A DNA stretch of 64,000 nt from positions 6,820,001 to 6,884,000 of the forward strand of contig NC_065532.1 of the NCBI RefSeq assembly GCF_020184175.1, written 5' to 3'. The notes beneath the pieces were generated by a model, which made no database searches, was not told the origin of the DNA, and was given only the letters and a program-made list of their open reading frames with translations. Shown here one piece after another: positions 27,501 to 41,058 of this stretch (the stretch's first letter is position 1; each line of letters starts with the position of its first letter). The position numbers and the translations under genes are program-made. This DNA comes from Aphis gossypii. Its lineage: Eukaryota; Arthropoda; Insecta; Hemiptera; Aphididae.

Positions 27501-30500
27501 TAAACGTAATACAGCGTATTACAATTTTCTGAACCCGGACGACTGTTTTGATATCCCGAGTGTGTAATCATTAACGTTTAAAATTTAATTTCGAATCGCC
27601 GACGAAAAAATTCTCGACGACAACCCCCATTCGGACGATCATCGGGTTGTACGACTGTCTGCTGCACCTAAAGTGCATGTCCTATATATGATTATACGTT
27701 GTGATGACGACGACGATGACGATGATAAAACGGACGACACATCTGCACAGAGCACACACGGTGCACGCGCGTCAGCGGGTTCCGTCGTGAGGGCACGAGT
27801 CTCCGCGTTCGTGTGTAATTCACGCTAAGACACACGACGAGCGGACGCGCGCGCGTTCGCGTCTCCGCAAACACGCCGTATGCGCGACTTCCACCACACG
27901 CGCCGACGACGCGACGACGGCGTCACGATCTCGAGCACACGCCGTCGTTCGTGTGTTTTGCCCGCGCACGCGCTTTTCTATAATATATTATATTATATAT
28001 ACGGACACACGCACTTCGCACAGTACACCACAATAATATAACATAATATAATAACAGTCGGTATAGCAGGAGGCACCCGTGTATAGGTAGAATACATATA
28101 TATTGTGTTATAACACGCGCGGACCCAGCCTCGTCGGCGGTGAAAGCACCTCATCTCGGTCGATCATTAATAATATAGTATATATTATATATAAATAAAA
28201 CAATAATAGGTATAATGTGGAACTTTGAGCGGAAAAAAAACCAAGAACGATATGTGCGATACACAGCCCGTTGGTCGGATTATCTGTTACCCTATATTAT
28301 GTGTCGGTAATCGCAGTTTCCTCCGTACGCCGCCCAGCATCTTATTATATAGTCGTATTAACTCCGGTTATACAGCATAATATATATTATATTATGTAGA
28401 CACGTGCAGTCTCTCGGGACGTCGTCGTATGAGACGTGCTGCGAGCGTCCGTTGTTCTTGCTAATGTGCCGACGATGTAAATTAGGTGCCGAGCGGGTTA
28501 CGCTCGGTAAAGAAGCGGATAATATAGTTATGTCACATCAATAGAATTAATATTATTATTATTCCCGACTTCCTCATTTGCTTATTCATCAATAAGACGT
28601 TTTTAGTTTCTTACACGCCCGATCGCAATAATATTATAATCACGGCGATACGCGGGCAAAAGTCCAACGACGTAGCTCTCGCGAGTACACGCACACACAC
28701 AATGAAACGGGATGAATAACAACAATGGTTGTTATCCGGTCGACTATATATACCGTGGGTTACCTATATAATACGCGAGTTGCTGAGGTATATATACCTA
28801 TATACCTACGCGTAGGTATATATAACCGGGTAAGGTGCGCGGGTGCATATGGTATGACCGTGTACATTGTACGCACAGTAGCTGCTGCCGGTAAACGAAG
28901 ACGATGGACACAATATCATCGTTGTCACCGCCGCGTGCGCCGCTCCTCTAACGCCGCATTATAATAACGTACACATAATACCCGTCGTATGGCGGGGAGG
29001 TATATTATTATTATTTTACATGCGACTGCGCGTACGAGTACCTATATAATATGTATAACGGCCGGCGAGCGTAATATTCAATTTCGGATAACGGTAAACG
29101 GAACTTTTTCTCTCTCTCACTCTCTCGTTCGCGATCGCCGACCGATTATACACGCGAGTGCACGTTAAATCCGAATGCCATTTGAATAATGCGCGTCCGA
29201 TATTATCACAGCGCGCTACACATATTTATACGTGTACCTACACGCGTACGGGTTAGGTATACTTACGTGTGTAGACGCGTTACGTGATTTACCGATATAA
29301 TATTTACGATAATACACAATACATACGCCGGCGGACAATTGTTATCATTATGCGCGAGCCCGCGGTCGCCGGATCCGATGCAAATATTATACGGATTTAG
29401 TATATGTTATATATACGAGTATATCGTTAGAATATCGCACGACACGATTTCCAAAGACCGCGGCCAACAGCCGAATTCGCGTTATTGGGACGCGTCGCTT
29501 GTACGGGTGACGAAATCTTCCGACGGAAGCTGTATATGTACCGTAACAGTAAATACGTGAAAAACTATAATATTATACGGTGCGATCGTAACACTCGTCA
29601 TGCGTGCCAGTATATACACTGGAGTACGGTGTCAATGCTCCGGAATCCATTATGCGCTCCCGTTTCCGTGTCATCCCGCCGCCACCGCTGTCGCTCCGAA
29701 TGTAAATCGTCTCCCCGAAGCTTAATATCGTATCTCGCGGTTCGATCGGTTTAATATTATTATATTACGTATTATATATGAGCGGCTCGTTATCGCGCAA
29801 CGTTTTCCTACGGAGTATATATATATAGGTATATAGGTATACCTACACCGGTGCACACGACGAACGACGTACGATGACAATAGAAAGGAATTCGCACAAT
29901 TTTCGATCGGACTTACGATATCGGCTCGGTCGAGCGCATAATATTATACGTGTGTATAGGTATATTATATTATATATACCGTGCGCGCAATGATGTCCGC
30001 GTATAAAAACGTCCCGTAACGCTCCGCCGCGAGAGATGTGTAGGTACGCGAAAACGTACAGGCGCGCCGGGGAAAAGCCATCGGGACGATCGTGAGATTA
30101 TAACTGTCTCCTGCTCGGACGTATATAGGATTGCCGCCGTCACTGCAATAACATACACACACACACAGATGTGTATATTTAATATATATATGTGTGTAGT
30201 TCGGGCGGCAGGAGCTCATAGCCATGGCGACTGACTGAACGACCACCGCCGCGGTTATCGTATGACTTCATCGCCGACCGACGATTTCGAAAGAAAAAAA
30301 AACCACACATATCTGCTTTCTCGCCCGATATATTCCGCTTCGGACTATCTGGTGCTGTAAGAAAAAATAACCAAACGTTTTTCTGTGGCGGTAAACGGAT
30401 TGCACCGCAGCAGTTTAACCTAATCAACGACTGATGTAAGTGTGTACGATTCGCAAAAGTACGTTCAAAAATCGTCTCCGGCAAACAAATCACGTAAAAG

Positions 30501-30870
30501 TAAGCATACGAGTGCAATCACGACTTCTCAGGTTGTCGAATAAATGGTAAAAAATTTTATGTATATAGATTTATCCAAACGGACTTGAGACCTTAAGATT
30601 CGTCCTTTGTCCTTTAGACGTAAATAATCAAAAATATTAAATTCCATATTGCATGCCAATAGATATTTAGATATTTATAAAAAAAGTTAAAATCATAATA
30701 TTAATGTATGTGTATCCACTTTTTAATTTTGACGCAGGAGACAATAACTTATCTTCCATTTCAATTTTAGATTGTCTTCTTTTTCTTAGAAAGACCTTCT
30801 TCCAAATCGATAATTACCATCTGTCATATTATAAATATATATATAAACTATGAAGGTACCTGCCTACGCA

Positions 30871-30930
30871 GTGTTTGTTGAACCTCGGGAGATCGATAGA
30901 GATCGATATTCCACTGGATTAATAGTCGCG
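30871..30930. repeat. Copy 1 of a local direct repeat
   Basis: The segment GTGTTTGTTGAACCTCGGGA...GGATTAATAGTCGCG aligns at roughly 80% with 31870-31919. Copy 1 contains a 10-bp tandem duplication (GAGATCGATA twice, 30889-30908) that is single in copy 2. The matching right edge of copy 1 (GTCGAAAACGCATAATG) appears only at 31421-31437, so copy 1 is interrupted by about 490 bp relative to copy 2. Confidence 0.65.
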
Positions 30931-31042
30931 CGCAATGCGATTATACCGCGTAGATGAGGGTGATTGACAGCCGTCGATACCGGTAGAATCCTTTTGAGTA
31001 AAGGAGAAAAAATCGTGTCACGGCTCACGCGTCGCCGTATCT

Positions 31043-31345
31043 ATGTACCCACGGCTAATGGATTTTTTCGGTTTTGAAACAGATTTTGAATCGTTTTTGG
31101 CGCGCTTGTTCACCACGGTCCGGACGGTATTCGGGTCACGGACAACAATACGCGAGACGATCCTCGGCGGCTGTTGTTCGCGACGGCTGACGTGCCTAAT
31201 GATCTGCCTAAACGCATTTCAAACGACCGAAAACGATTTTAACGACGTCGCATCGTTGCATCAGTATAAATTCATCATACGCGAACATATTTTAATAGTA
31301 TTTATCTATGATGTATTGTGTCCGTTCGGTCACGACGTGGGCTGA
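31043..31345 (+). other. 100-codon open frame of unknown status inside the interrupted repeat
   Basis: An ATG-initiated frame of 100 codons starts MYPRLMDFFGFETDFESFLA and ends FGHDVG. Its composition is more protein-like than most open frames nearby (mixed charged and hydrophobic residues, no simple repeats). It lies wholly within the segment present in repeat copy 1 but absent from copy 2. I recognise no family. There is no clear promoter, intron or polyadenylation signal, so it may be a chance frame or part of a mobile-element fragment. Confidence 0.2.
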
Positions 31346-31869
31346 ACCCGTGGGGGTGCTATCGCCAGAGAAGAAAAGTAATCGGCGTCGCATCGCGTTC
31401 GTCCGACGCGAAAACTGATTGTCGAAAACGCATAATGGATGAGCAAGGCATATAACCCAAAAAATAATATACACAGTTACATCTTTGAACACTTAACCGA
31501 TTTGCGTAATTATATGTATATGGTTTTTGTTTTGAAATATATTATATAGTCATAATAAAGTATAATAATATTGAAGAGTTCGTTAAATATTTGATGAAAA
31601 CTGTACAAGCCTCGAACACGTAACATTGTTTCAGCGCGCTCAATAAATGTCTATAACCCACGAATCACTAAAATGCAATGTTACAAAATAGGCAAAGGAA
31701 TAATATAATTTTAATATATTTGGTAAAACGATAAGATCGACCTAGTTTTCGAAGAAAAAAAACCGACTTGATCACAAATATTGGCCGCCTCTCGACTGTT
31801 ATAAAAACCGTCTGTGACATCGAAGGCCATCTTATATATACACGTATAATACCTGTAGGTAGGTACACG

Positions 31870-31945
31870 GTGTTTATTGAACCTCAGGAGATCAATATTC
31901 CGTCGGATTAACAGTCACACGGCTGGTCGTCGAAAACGTATAATG
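31870..31945. repeat. Copy 2 of the local direct repeat
   Basis: The segment GTGTTTATTGAACCTCAGGA...GGATTAACAGTCACAC is followed within ten bases by GTCGAAAACGTATAATG (31929-31945). Both halves match copy 1, where they are separated by about 490 bp. The two copies lie about 1 kb apart in the same orientation. Confidence 0.65.
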
Positions 31946-34900
31946 TTTAAAACAGATGCGCGTATTATACATAGTAGGTATATCGTACGTACGCGTTAAA
32001 TTATGCATGTCCGCAGTATAATATGTAATAAATTCATCGAAACGACCGTTTTTTCAATAACGTTTTTTTTTTATCTTCTAAACGTATTCCGCGCGGATCG
32101 GTCACAAAGAAAAATAATATACAAGACCGTGCGAGTTCTGCCCCGGCCAAATATTTAAATCGTCCGGAGATTATGTAACTATACGTATAGAGCGGTATAC
32201 CGATCGAGAAAAGCGTTGCAACGTGATGATATATTTATGAATATAATAATAATAATAACATAATACTGTTTCGTCCGCGTTTAATAACTGTACAGCCGTA
32301 TAGTCCGTTGGCATAATATTCATTTATAACGTTACAATGCGTATATACGGTTGAAAAGAGAGAACAATAGGAAAGCAGTCGGGTGCACATATCAATTATA
32401 TATATATATATACATATATACGAGCTATACACGCATATGTATCTACATCGGGTTTAGGCGAACGTATATTATACGCGGAAAGATATGTTTCGGCGGCTAC
32501 GCGGTGTGCAACTTTCAGCGTCCCCGGGGCGATTGATATTCTTCGGAGATAATATCGGACTACATATTATATTGACGTGGTCGTCGGCGGTCGGAGCGGT
32601 GTACCCGTATTATAATACGTACATTGACGGGGCGGAGAAGAACGAATAAGTGAGCACACAACGTACGTATACCAGCTATTGCTTAACATATATATATGCA
32701 CGCGATATTATACGCGTATGTATATAGGTATGTATCTGATGGACCACGGGTGATCAGACGACCCGGAGTCTGTGCGAGTAAAATATATAATATGCGGTGT
32801 CCCGGAGGCTCGAAACAGGTCGGCGGCAGAGTAATTATTTTTTATTATTTTATTTTTTTCGTCCGATACACAAATTATACGTATATACGCGATATCGGCT
32901 ATGTGGATTTTCTCTCTGTCTCTTTTCATATACAGACAAAGATATAATTTGTAATTATTTACGAGGGCGGGTGGGCTGGAGGTGGCGTTGTTCCGCAGGT
33001 CGGCACGTCGTATTACGATATAGGTATAGGTATACATACGCGATGATCGCCACTGCCGAGGCCGCGTCCAGTCCGGTCGAAAAAAAAAGTTCCGCTCGCA
33101 AAAAACTTCGAAACTGGGCCACAGCATTCGCGATTATAGTGATCTCTCGTCCGACACCGCCGCCAATCGCGAACATTGGGTTGAGATAGGTATAATATTA
33201 TAATATAAAATTATTTTATATTATTGTGTGTATGTGTACCCAAGTCAAAAGCGGAGAACGAATAATGATTTTCGACGACTTTCACCGGGGCAAAATAACA
33301 TCATAAATAAATAAAGTCCACGTGACGGGCGGCCGCGGTGTCTACCGTCTTCCGTTTTGCATGCCGTGCTCCTGTCATGCGCGTTACCTAACCAAACAGC
33401 GCGCGAACCAAGTCAATAGCAATAATAATATAATAATAATAATAATATTGTTGTAACGCAAACGATGCAATTTCTCCTCCTTCGTCATCTCTCTCAACAG
33501 CTCATTGTACTTCGATTCCGTCGCCGTACGACGTCCGAACGTAAATCAATCATATTAGGAGCTATTATTTTTCCATCTCTTCACAGCGCGATCCGGTCTC
33601 TCGTCTATTTGAATTTTTCACACGATAGCTACGAAACGTTTCTACAACGGCATAATTATTGCATATACGACGTGACGCGCACACTCGGTGTCCAATTAGT
33701 TCGCAATAGTATATATAACTCGTATAGTATATATAACCTGCATTTGAGTGTGCCCACGCAGCGGAGGTAAGTAAAAAATATAGGATGCACTATGTCCGCA
33801 TATGTTCGTATAATGTTTGGTTATGGGTAGACCGATCTGACGACGGCGGGAACAAGAAAAAAGACGCAAAAACAAATAAAAAACCGACCGACGTATTATG
33901 GTCTCGGACACACGACGCGTGGGAGTATACGATTTGTCGTCCATCGTTTTCGTCTTGTATATGCGTTTGGCGTAGGGTAGATTATATACCTATAAAAATG
34001 TAATTTCATCGTTATATATTGTAGTTGTTTGTATCATACGACCGGTGTGGCGGTGCAGTGGACTCTGCAGAGACGTGGTTTAATGCCACCGTCGAAGTAA
34101 GTTCTGCGTGCGCAGTGTGCACATATTATACTTCGTATTTATGGTACCTATATACGTAATAATATGCTTATACAATAGTTTTGGACGGCATACTATAAAT
34201 AAAAATAATAATTTACTGTTATTGTTAATTATTTCCATGTCTCACAGAAAACACAATTTCGCGCCAAGTCAGAGTAGATAACTATTTTGTGATGTGTATG
34301 CGTCGCACGCAGTCGCACTGTCATCAAACCACCGACTACGTTAAAATATAACAAGTACCTATTATATTATGATGACAGCCATTTCGTAATCAATATGCGA
34401 GTTATCTTCTTTGATAACACTGCAAATAAAATTGATGTATGAGGAATTGCTATTTTTTGGTCCGTCGTGTATTATACACTTTTAAACGAAATACTAAATG
34501 ATTATTTCACAACAATACGCGGTATACCGCGGGGCAAAAGACATGACCCTAGGTTATAGGTATACGATTATTATTTTAAACTTGTAGACATCAGCACGTA
34601 TCGGCGGCCGTTTTTTGATCGCTGAGTATAGACTATTAATAATAGATTACGGTTCGTATATCGGTGCAAGTTGTACTTGAATACTTATACGAGGAGAGAG
34701 TGTTCAGCCGCCAACACATTTGCAGCTCGGCTGCTGTGTACAACACTGCGATAGATTATATTATAATAATATAATAAATAATTTATTACACACATACACG
34801 CAAAATTATAATAACAAACACGAATAACGTTTCCTTATACCTAGTGGCATTCAATGCTAATTTAATTAAAAATGTTTAACAAGATGCACAATTGCATCAT

Positions 34901-36128
34901 TATATATACCTACAATCGAATCGGATGTACAATCGCATTCTCGGGCAACAGTTCAATCCGATGGGAATAGTATAATAAAATATAATAATATAACATTGTG
35001 TGTATATTATCCGCAGCAACGCGAGAATGCGTGTTTGTATATTTCTGGGTGCGTGTGTTATTATAAATCGTATGAATAATTATTATGGAAATGTGAAAAG
35101 AAACGAGTACTTAAGGGTATACGCGATATACTCCGATATTAAACCTACTAATTTAGATACTAGATCAGAACCCTGACGACATTTTCGGTGAGTATATATT
35201 TTACGACGATGAGCGAGTGTCGATTAAAAAAAAAAAATACTCGACATCGCACTATTTAATTTTATATACTTATTATAAGTTAAGCTATCGGTTTTATTTT
35301 CACAAGTATTTAATTCGTTAATCAGAGTGAATTTTTTGATTTTTTTTTACTTCGCCCCAATTTTATATTCGGTTATAACTACCTATCTATAACATGATAT
35401 AATATACTAGCAAAAATAAACAGATAATAAAAGGTATCCATTTTATTCAATTAAAACTCACGACGATCTAATCAGTGTTTATAATTGGATTGGATGTGTA
35501 TTGAGTTTTATTTTATTTTTTATAACTATACCATCCAAAAAATGCATACTAGTATATATACTGTAGTATAACATTTAATGATATGATAATAATAATATAC
35601 TCGTAAAATATTCGTTGGACGGGTTCAAAAGTTTATCGCGATCGCAGCGTATACGATATCCAATTGGCCGTATTGGTAATACTTGCGTGTATAATATTAT
35701 TATATCGTTTACTGACCCCACGTCATTAATCGATATTTACGTGATTATTATAATTTTTTTTTATCATATTATATTATACAAATATTTCTTCTTTTATTTT
35801 TTTGGCGAGAGATCGATCGCTTGTTTCTTCTCGAAACGTTTACCATTTACGCATGTTGCAGTCGTGTCGAGCGCGTTTCCTTCATTCGACTGTGTATATT
35901 ATGCATATACACGCTCATATACAAACTCACACACACACGACTGCATTAGACGTTTATATGTGATGACAATATGTGCGAGCGCGTTCACGTGTGCGCGTGT
36001 GTGTGTTAGTAAGACGTGTATCGGATAATAATAAAAATAAAAAAATAAATCGCGCCGGGTCCGGAGCTGCAGGAACGTTGCCAGGCGCGTGCAGAACGCA
36101 TTCCTAAACGGAGGCGCATAATAATATT

Positions 36129-36191
36129 ATGTGCAACAGTGCAGCGGCCGCAGCATCCTCGCCCATCGGTGCGGTAACTGGACCGGCGGCG
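36129..36191 (+). other. Possible short plus-strand first coding exon
   Basis: An ATG at 36129 opens a 21-codon frame (MCNSAAAAASSPIGAVTGPAA) that ends exactly in phase 0 at a strong donor, GGCG|GTAAGT. It sits in a GC-richer patch (36060-36260) within AT-rich DNA. No downstream exon was found, and an Ala-rich frame can arise by chance in GC-rich sequence. It could be the start of a nested gene, or nothing. Confidence 0.18.
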
Positions 36192-39100
36192 GTAAGTGCA
36201 TTTGCATGTCATTGCACCGCTGCTGCGGCCAGCCGGACGACGGTGTACATAGGCGGAAGGGGTTGACGGCGCGATTATTATTATTATTATTACCATCGTT
36301 TGTATATATATATATATAAATAAATGCATAATAATATAATACGTTGACGTGCCCCAGTTCGGTTTTTACTATATCTATATATATACCCGACACGAGTATC
36401 TAAACTACGGCGAACTCAATGCCAACGGACGTTTATCCGCGTTGTACGCGGTGGACGTTTATCCGCGGGCCGCAGCTTTCCACATCAACAGCTGCTGCAA
36501 CATATCGAGTTGGAATTCCGTTTTCTCATTTTATAATTACAACGACATTTACCGTCGAATCAAATCGCCGAGTATTAGGAAAATTTGATAACAATAATAT
36601 ATTATAATATTATTTCCATTTTTAAATCATCGAGTCCTTCGCGTTGCCGTGCATGTCAATAGTGACTTCTTTAAAAACGTTCGATTACAAAAATAGGTGA
36701 TATCTGATGTATATCATCATACACGCTGCGCATTATAATCATCACATTGGCGGTTATTGTTTTCAATATGACTTTAAACGACTACTTTAAACATATATTA
36801 TTATATTTCAAATATAGGTACATAGTAGACGACCTCGGTGATACAGTATATTATATGTATATATGTATATATCGGTGCATCTGAAGGTTTTGAAGAGTGA
36901 CCGACAAATAATTATATACATGATGAGTATAACATATTAAATATATAATATAATATGTAACAAATATGCCGTTTATCTTCGATGGTCACTGCAGCAAAAA
37001 ACGATAAGTCCGCGTAACACGCAATGTTATAAAAATGGTATACGAATAAAAAAATGTGCCTGAGATAACGGAAATTTAGACTGAATATTTCCAGCAGATC
37101 CTAAAAGATGAACGTTGCAAGGGAAAATCGTAATAGGTACATATTATAATATCGAGTAACGAGCAGAAGTTATTGCCATGCCGCACAACGGCATTCGAAT
37201 TGTAGTTTAAAAGAAAATCGCTCGCCGTTTCAAATTTTCTTCGGAAATATAGCTTTTTTTACGCTAATTAACCGCGAATGTGCGCGCCTATCTCATTATC
37301 GACGACGATCTTCGCGCGGTTTCACGAACCGGCATGCCAGGTTAATATATTATTATGTGCGCGCGTATTCGAATAATCGCTCGGGGGCAACCTAGTTTTG
37401 CGCGGATACACTGCAGCATCAGCGGCAGCAGCATCTCCCACCCACGTTCATATACTTATAATAATATAATAGTTTATATTGAGAGCCAATTGGTACGAGA
37501 GCGTCCGCGCGTGTGTGTAGTATAGGTACATATTATTATAATTTGTGTATTAAACGTATATGCATATATTTGAGTAAAATAATATACCGACTCTGCCTCC
37601 GACCCGAAGCTGCCACACGAATAACATTCGGTCGTGCCGCACCGTCATCCGCGCGGCGGCAGCAGTATCATCGCCGGCTGCAATTACCACGCGCGCCCGT
37701 TCATTAACATACCGAAACGCTGCAATCGAGTCGTCGTGTATTTATAAGTACCTAATATTATATGTAGTCGTCGTAAAGTCGTCGTCTCGGTCGTCTCATA
37801 TAGTGGTCGGCGAAATATCAAACGGTGATGAGCATATATGTATACAGCGTAAATCATAGACGTGTAATAATAATTAGCTTATTAAAATTCAGACGTTACG
37901 TTTTAACCGTGAGCATAATATTATATATATATGACGTTTTCTGTAGCGCTTATTATTGCAGCTCGTATATATCATACGTATACTTATGCATACGTAAAGT
38001 GCACGCGATATCATATTATTATAATACACGACTGGCGTATAATGTATATTATGATTCGCGGGGCAAAACCGCGTCATCATGTGCTGCGCAGTCCGTCACG
38101 CGTAAAAAACGTAATATATACATATATATGTATCGTATACGTATCGCGCAAGATGAACCTAAAAAACGATTTGTACACGATACGACCGTACACACACTGG
38201 AACAGTATAATAACGATTATACTGGTTTGACACTGTTTGTGGTGTAATATTTCACGAGCCCGTTAACGCAACACGATCCCCTCTCGGTGAACCCACGCCT
38301 GTTCGTAGTCATATATAACGTGTACTTAAAAATATATGTATATGTGCGTGTGTTACATTTAATGTGTATAATGATATATAAGATCAAAAGTTCGTTGCAT
38401 TTCCACTTTTTGGCATTCATTTTTACGTTGGAATAATTATAATGTTTATTCACGAATCTCGCGGGTAATAGTGAATGCAGAAAGTATACAGAAGCTGTGA
38501 GCTTCTTAAGCGAATACCACAATTCTATTCTAACCGTTCCAACGGTTTTATATAGATATATAATGTAGGTATATATATATATTATACATAGATGTAATAT
38601 ATGTATCTAGTGCGCAGGTTAATAGGTAATTGCAGACGAAGTTTATGGTATTATAACAATGGTTATTGCACTGCAAATTAATAATAATAACTCCATATTA
38701 TTTTCAATAAAAACTATATAATGTTCATTGGAAAAACGTATAGGCATCTAAATAATATATGTTTTATGATCATATTAACTAATTCTATCTTTTAAAATGA
38801 TACACATTTTTTAAGAACTAAAAAAATAAAAAAATATACTCCATAATAAATAGGTCATGTTTTTTTTTAAATATTCATATGTAATAGACGAATAATAGAG
38901 TTATGAAATTAAAAAGTGTATAATAATGTGCACTGCACGTATACCTATACATTATTAAACTATGAAACAAAAACAATACGAGCAGTAAATAAATAATCAT
39001 ATTATTAAAAATTATAGGCAAAAACCAATATTGAATCGGTAACATTTTTTAAGGATAATGTGAAAAATAAGTATCGCCCAAATTGTTTATGATAGACCAG

Positions 39101-41031
39101 AGGAAGAAAATAGCCGTAACGATTCGTTACGGCACTATAGAAACTCGGGTGTGTATATACGCGAGCACATTAAATTATAATATAATAAGTTCGGTTTCGG
39201 CAACGAGGTGTAAAGCAGTTACGGTGGTGGGAAAAAATAATAAAAAACAACTAGGATACGATCGCGTAGTGTTTTTAGGAAATTTATTTATATAATACAC
39301 TAATAGAACGTATGTGACCGATGAGCCCCGAGGTTATTGATAATATTTTAATAACAGCATTATGATAATGACTGCGGGAGGACCATAATTTTAACGTTAA
39401 TTCTTTTAGCCTGCAGTATTCAATATAATATTGTATAGGTATAATACGTTCGTATTCTATATAGAATATAGGTACATAACATCCATAATATACCTATACA
39501 TGAAATCGATTTTATATTTTTGTGTGTTTTGCATACCTGATTAGTAGATCATCTACAGACCGCCGTGGTCTGAGGCTGTGTCTTCGCAGCAACCTCCAGG
39601 GAGCAGGAATAAAAATACGAAATATCTGCTTTTATCTGCAATCATAAACATAAAAATCAAGTGTCGGCCATATAAATACGAACGTGCGGTATAATATATA
39701 AAGCGATTAAACCACTACACTTAAGCAAAATTAAAATACCATAGCTAATCAAATGATTGAAAATCTGTATATTATTATATATAGTATTAAAAACGCGATT
39801 ATGTTACGCAGTGGTGGAAATGTCATAGGTATTAAACTACTAACAAGCAGACATTACATAGGTACATTAAAAATGCGTTGTGTATACATTTGATGCGAAA
39901 AAAATCGCACCAATACAAAGATAATATTAATAAATATTTATGTTTTCAATAGTTCTTGTATTATTGTCTTTAATCACGTAGTGTCATCAAAATTATAAAA
40001 TGAAAATAATTTTAAAAATTTAAATTGGAAAATACTTATTTATTTTTATTTTTTGTATTTTATGTATTGGAAATTTGAAGCCTTATTTTATTTTATTTTA
40101 TTTTTTTTTAAATAATGATTTATTAACAATTTTTATCGAAAGCAATTAAATAACGCTCAAAATTATGCCTGATTATGTACTGAATAAAGAATAAAATATA
40201 CAAATTGTATACACACTAATGACAAAATAAAACTTACAACCATCCAAATATGCATATTATTATTGTATTCCCGGGTTACACGAACAATCACTAAACTTTT
40301 AATGAGTCAATAGTCAGAAACTATTATTTTAAACATAATTTATTGGCCGATTATTGGTCTATTAAATTTCATTAAACCATTAGAATGATTAAGTTGTCAG
40401 GTGTAAAGAAAAATCAAATATATCGTGCCTATGAAATCGGTTATTAGAATTTAAACGCTGTGGACATCTTAAACCCTCGTCGTAGAATTTATGCATAATA
40501 TGTAGATTTTAATCATGATAATAACATATTACCTAGTAAAATTTAATGGTTTATTATATGAATTATTATATTAAATATATGCTGGCGAGTCGGATTATTA
40601 TTATATTTTTTTAATAATTACACGGTTTATGAATTTGTGCAGATATTCGCGAAACCGCTGAGCTGTAGATCGGAGTTTCGCCGATGGCAAATTTATAAAC
40701 GTATAAATAAAAGTTAGTATGATCTTATACGTATATATAAATTGTGATATACATGTATTGATTTGTGACCCGATTTGGTGGCCGGTGTTATGACAAAAGG
40801 AATGTGTTCGCCACGCGCAAATCGACCTGGTCGAAAGTGGATCCGACGACGCGTAACGGAGTAGAGAATATTATTGTTTTTAATTAGATTAAAAAGAAAA
40901 ATAATAGCGATAAAGAATAAAAAAAAAAAATAAACGCGCGCAAAACAATAATAAATAGCGATCAGAAATAATAATAAGATCGGTGAAACCCATTCGATAT
41001 ATAATATAAGTTCACGCATGCGTGTGCGTCA

Positions 41032-41058
41032 TGTGTGTGTGTGTGTGTGTGTGTGTGT
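41032..41058. repeat. (TG)n microsatellite
   Basis: A nearly perfect TG run of about 13 units. Confidence 0.9.

Noticed and set aside
32708..33189. Overlapping frames of 139 (minus) and 130 (plus) codons
   Set aside because: Both are rich in Tyr/Ile from TA repeats with no family resemblance, and neither has supporting splice or start signals.
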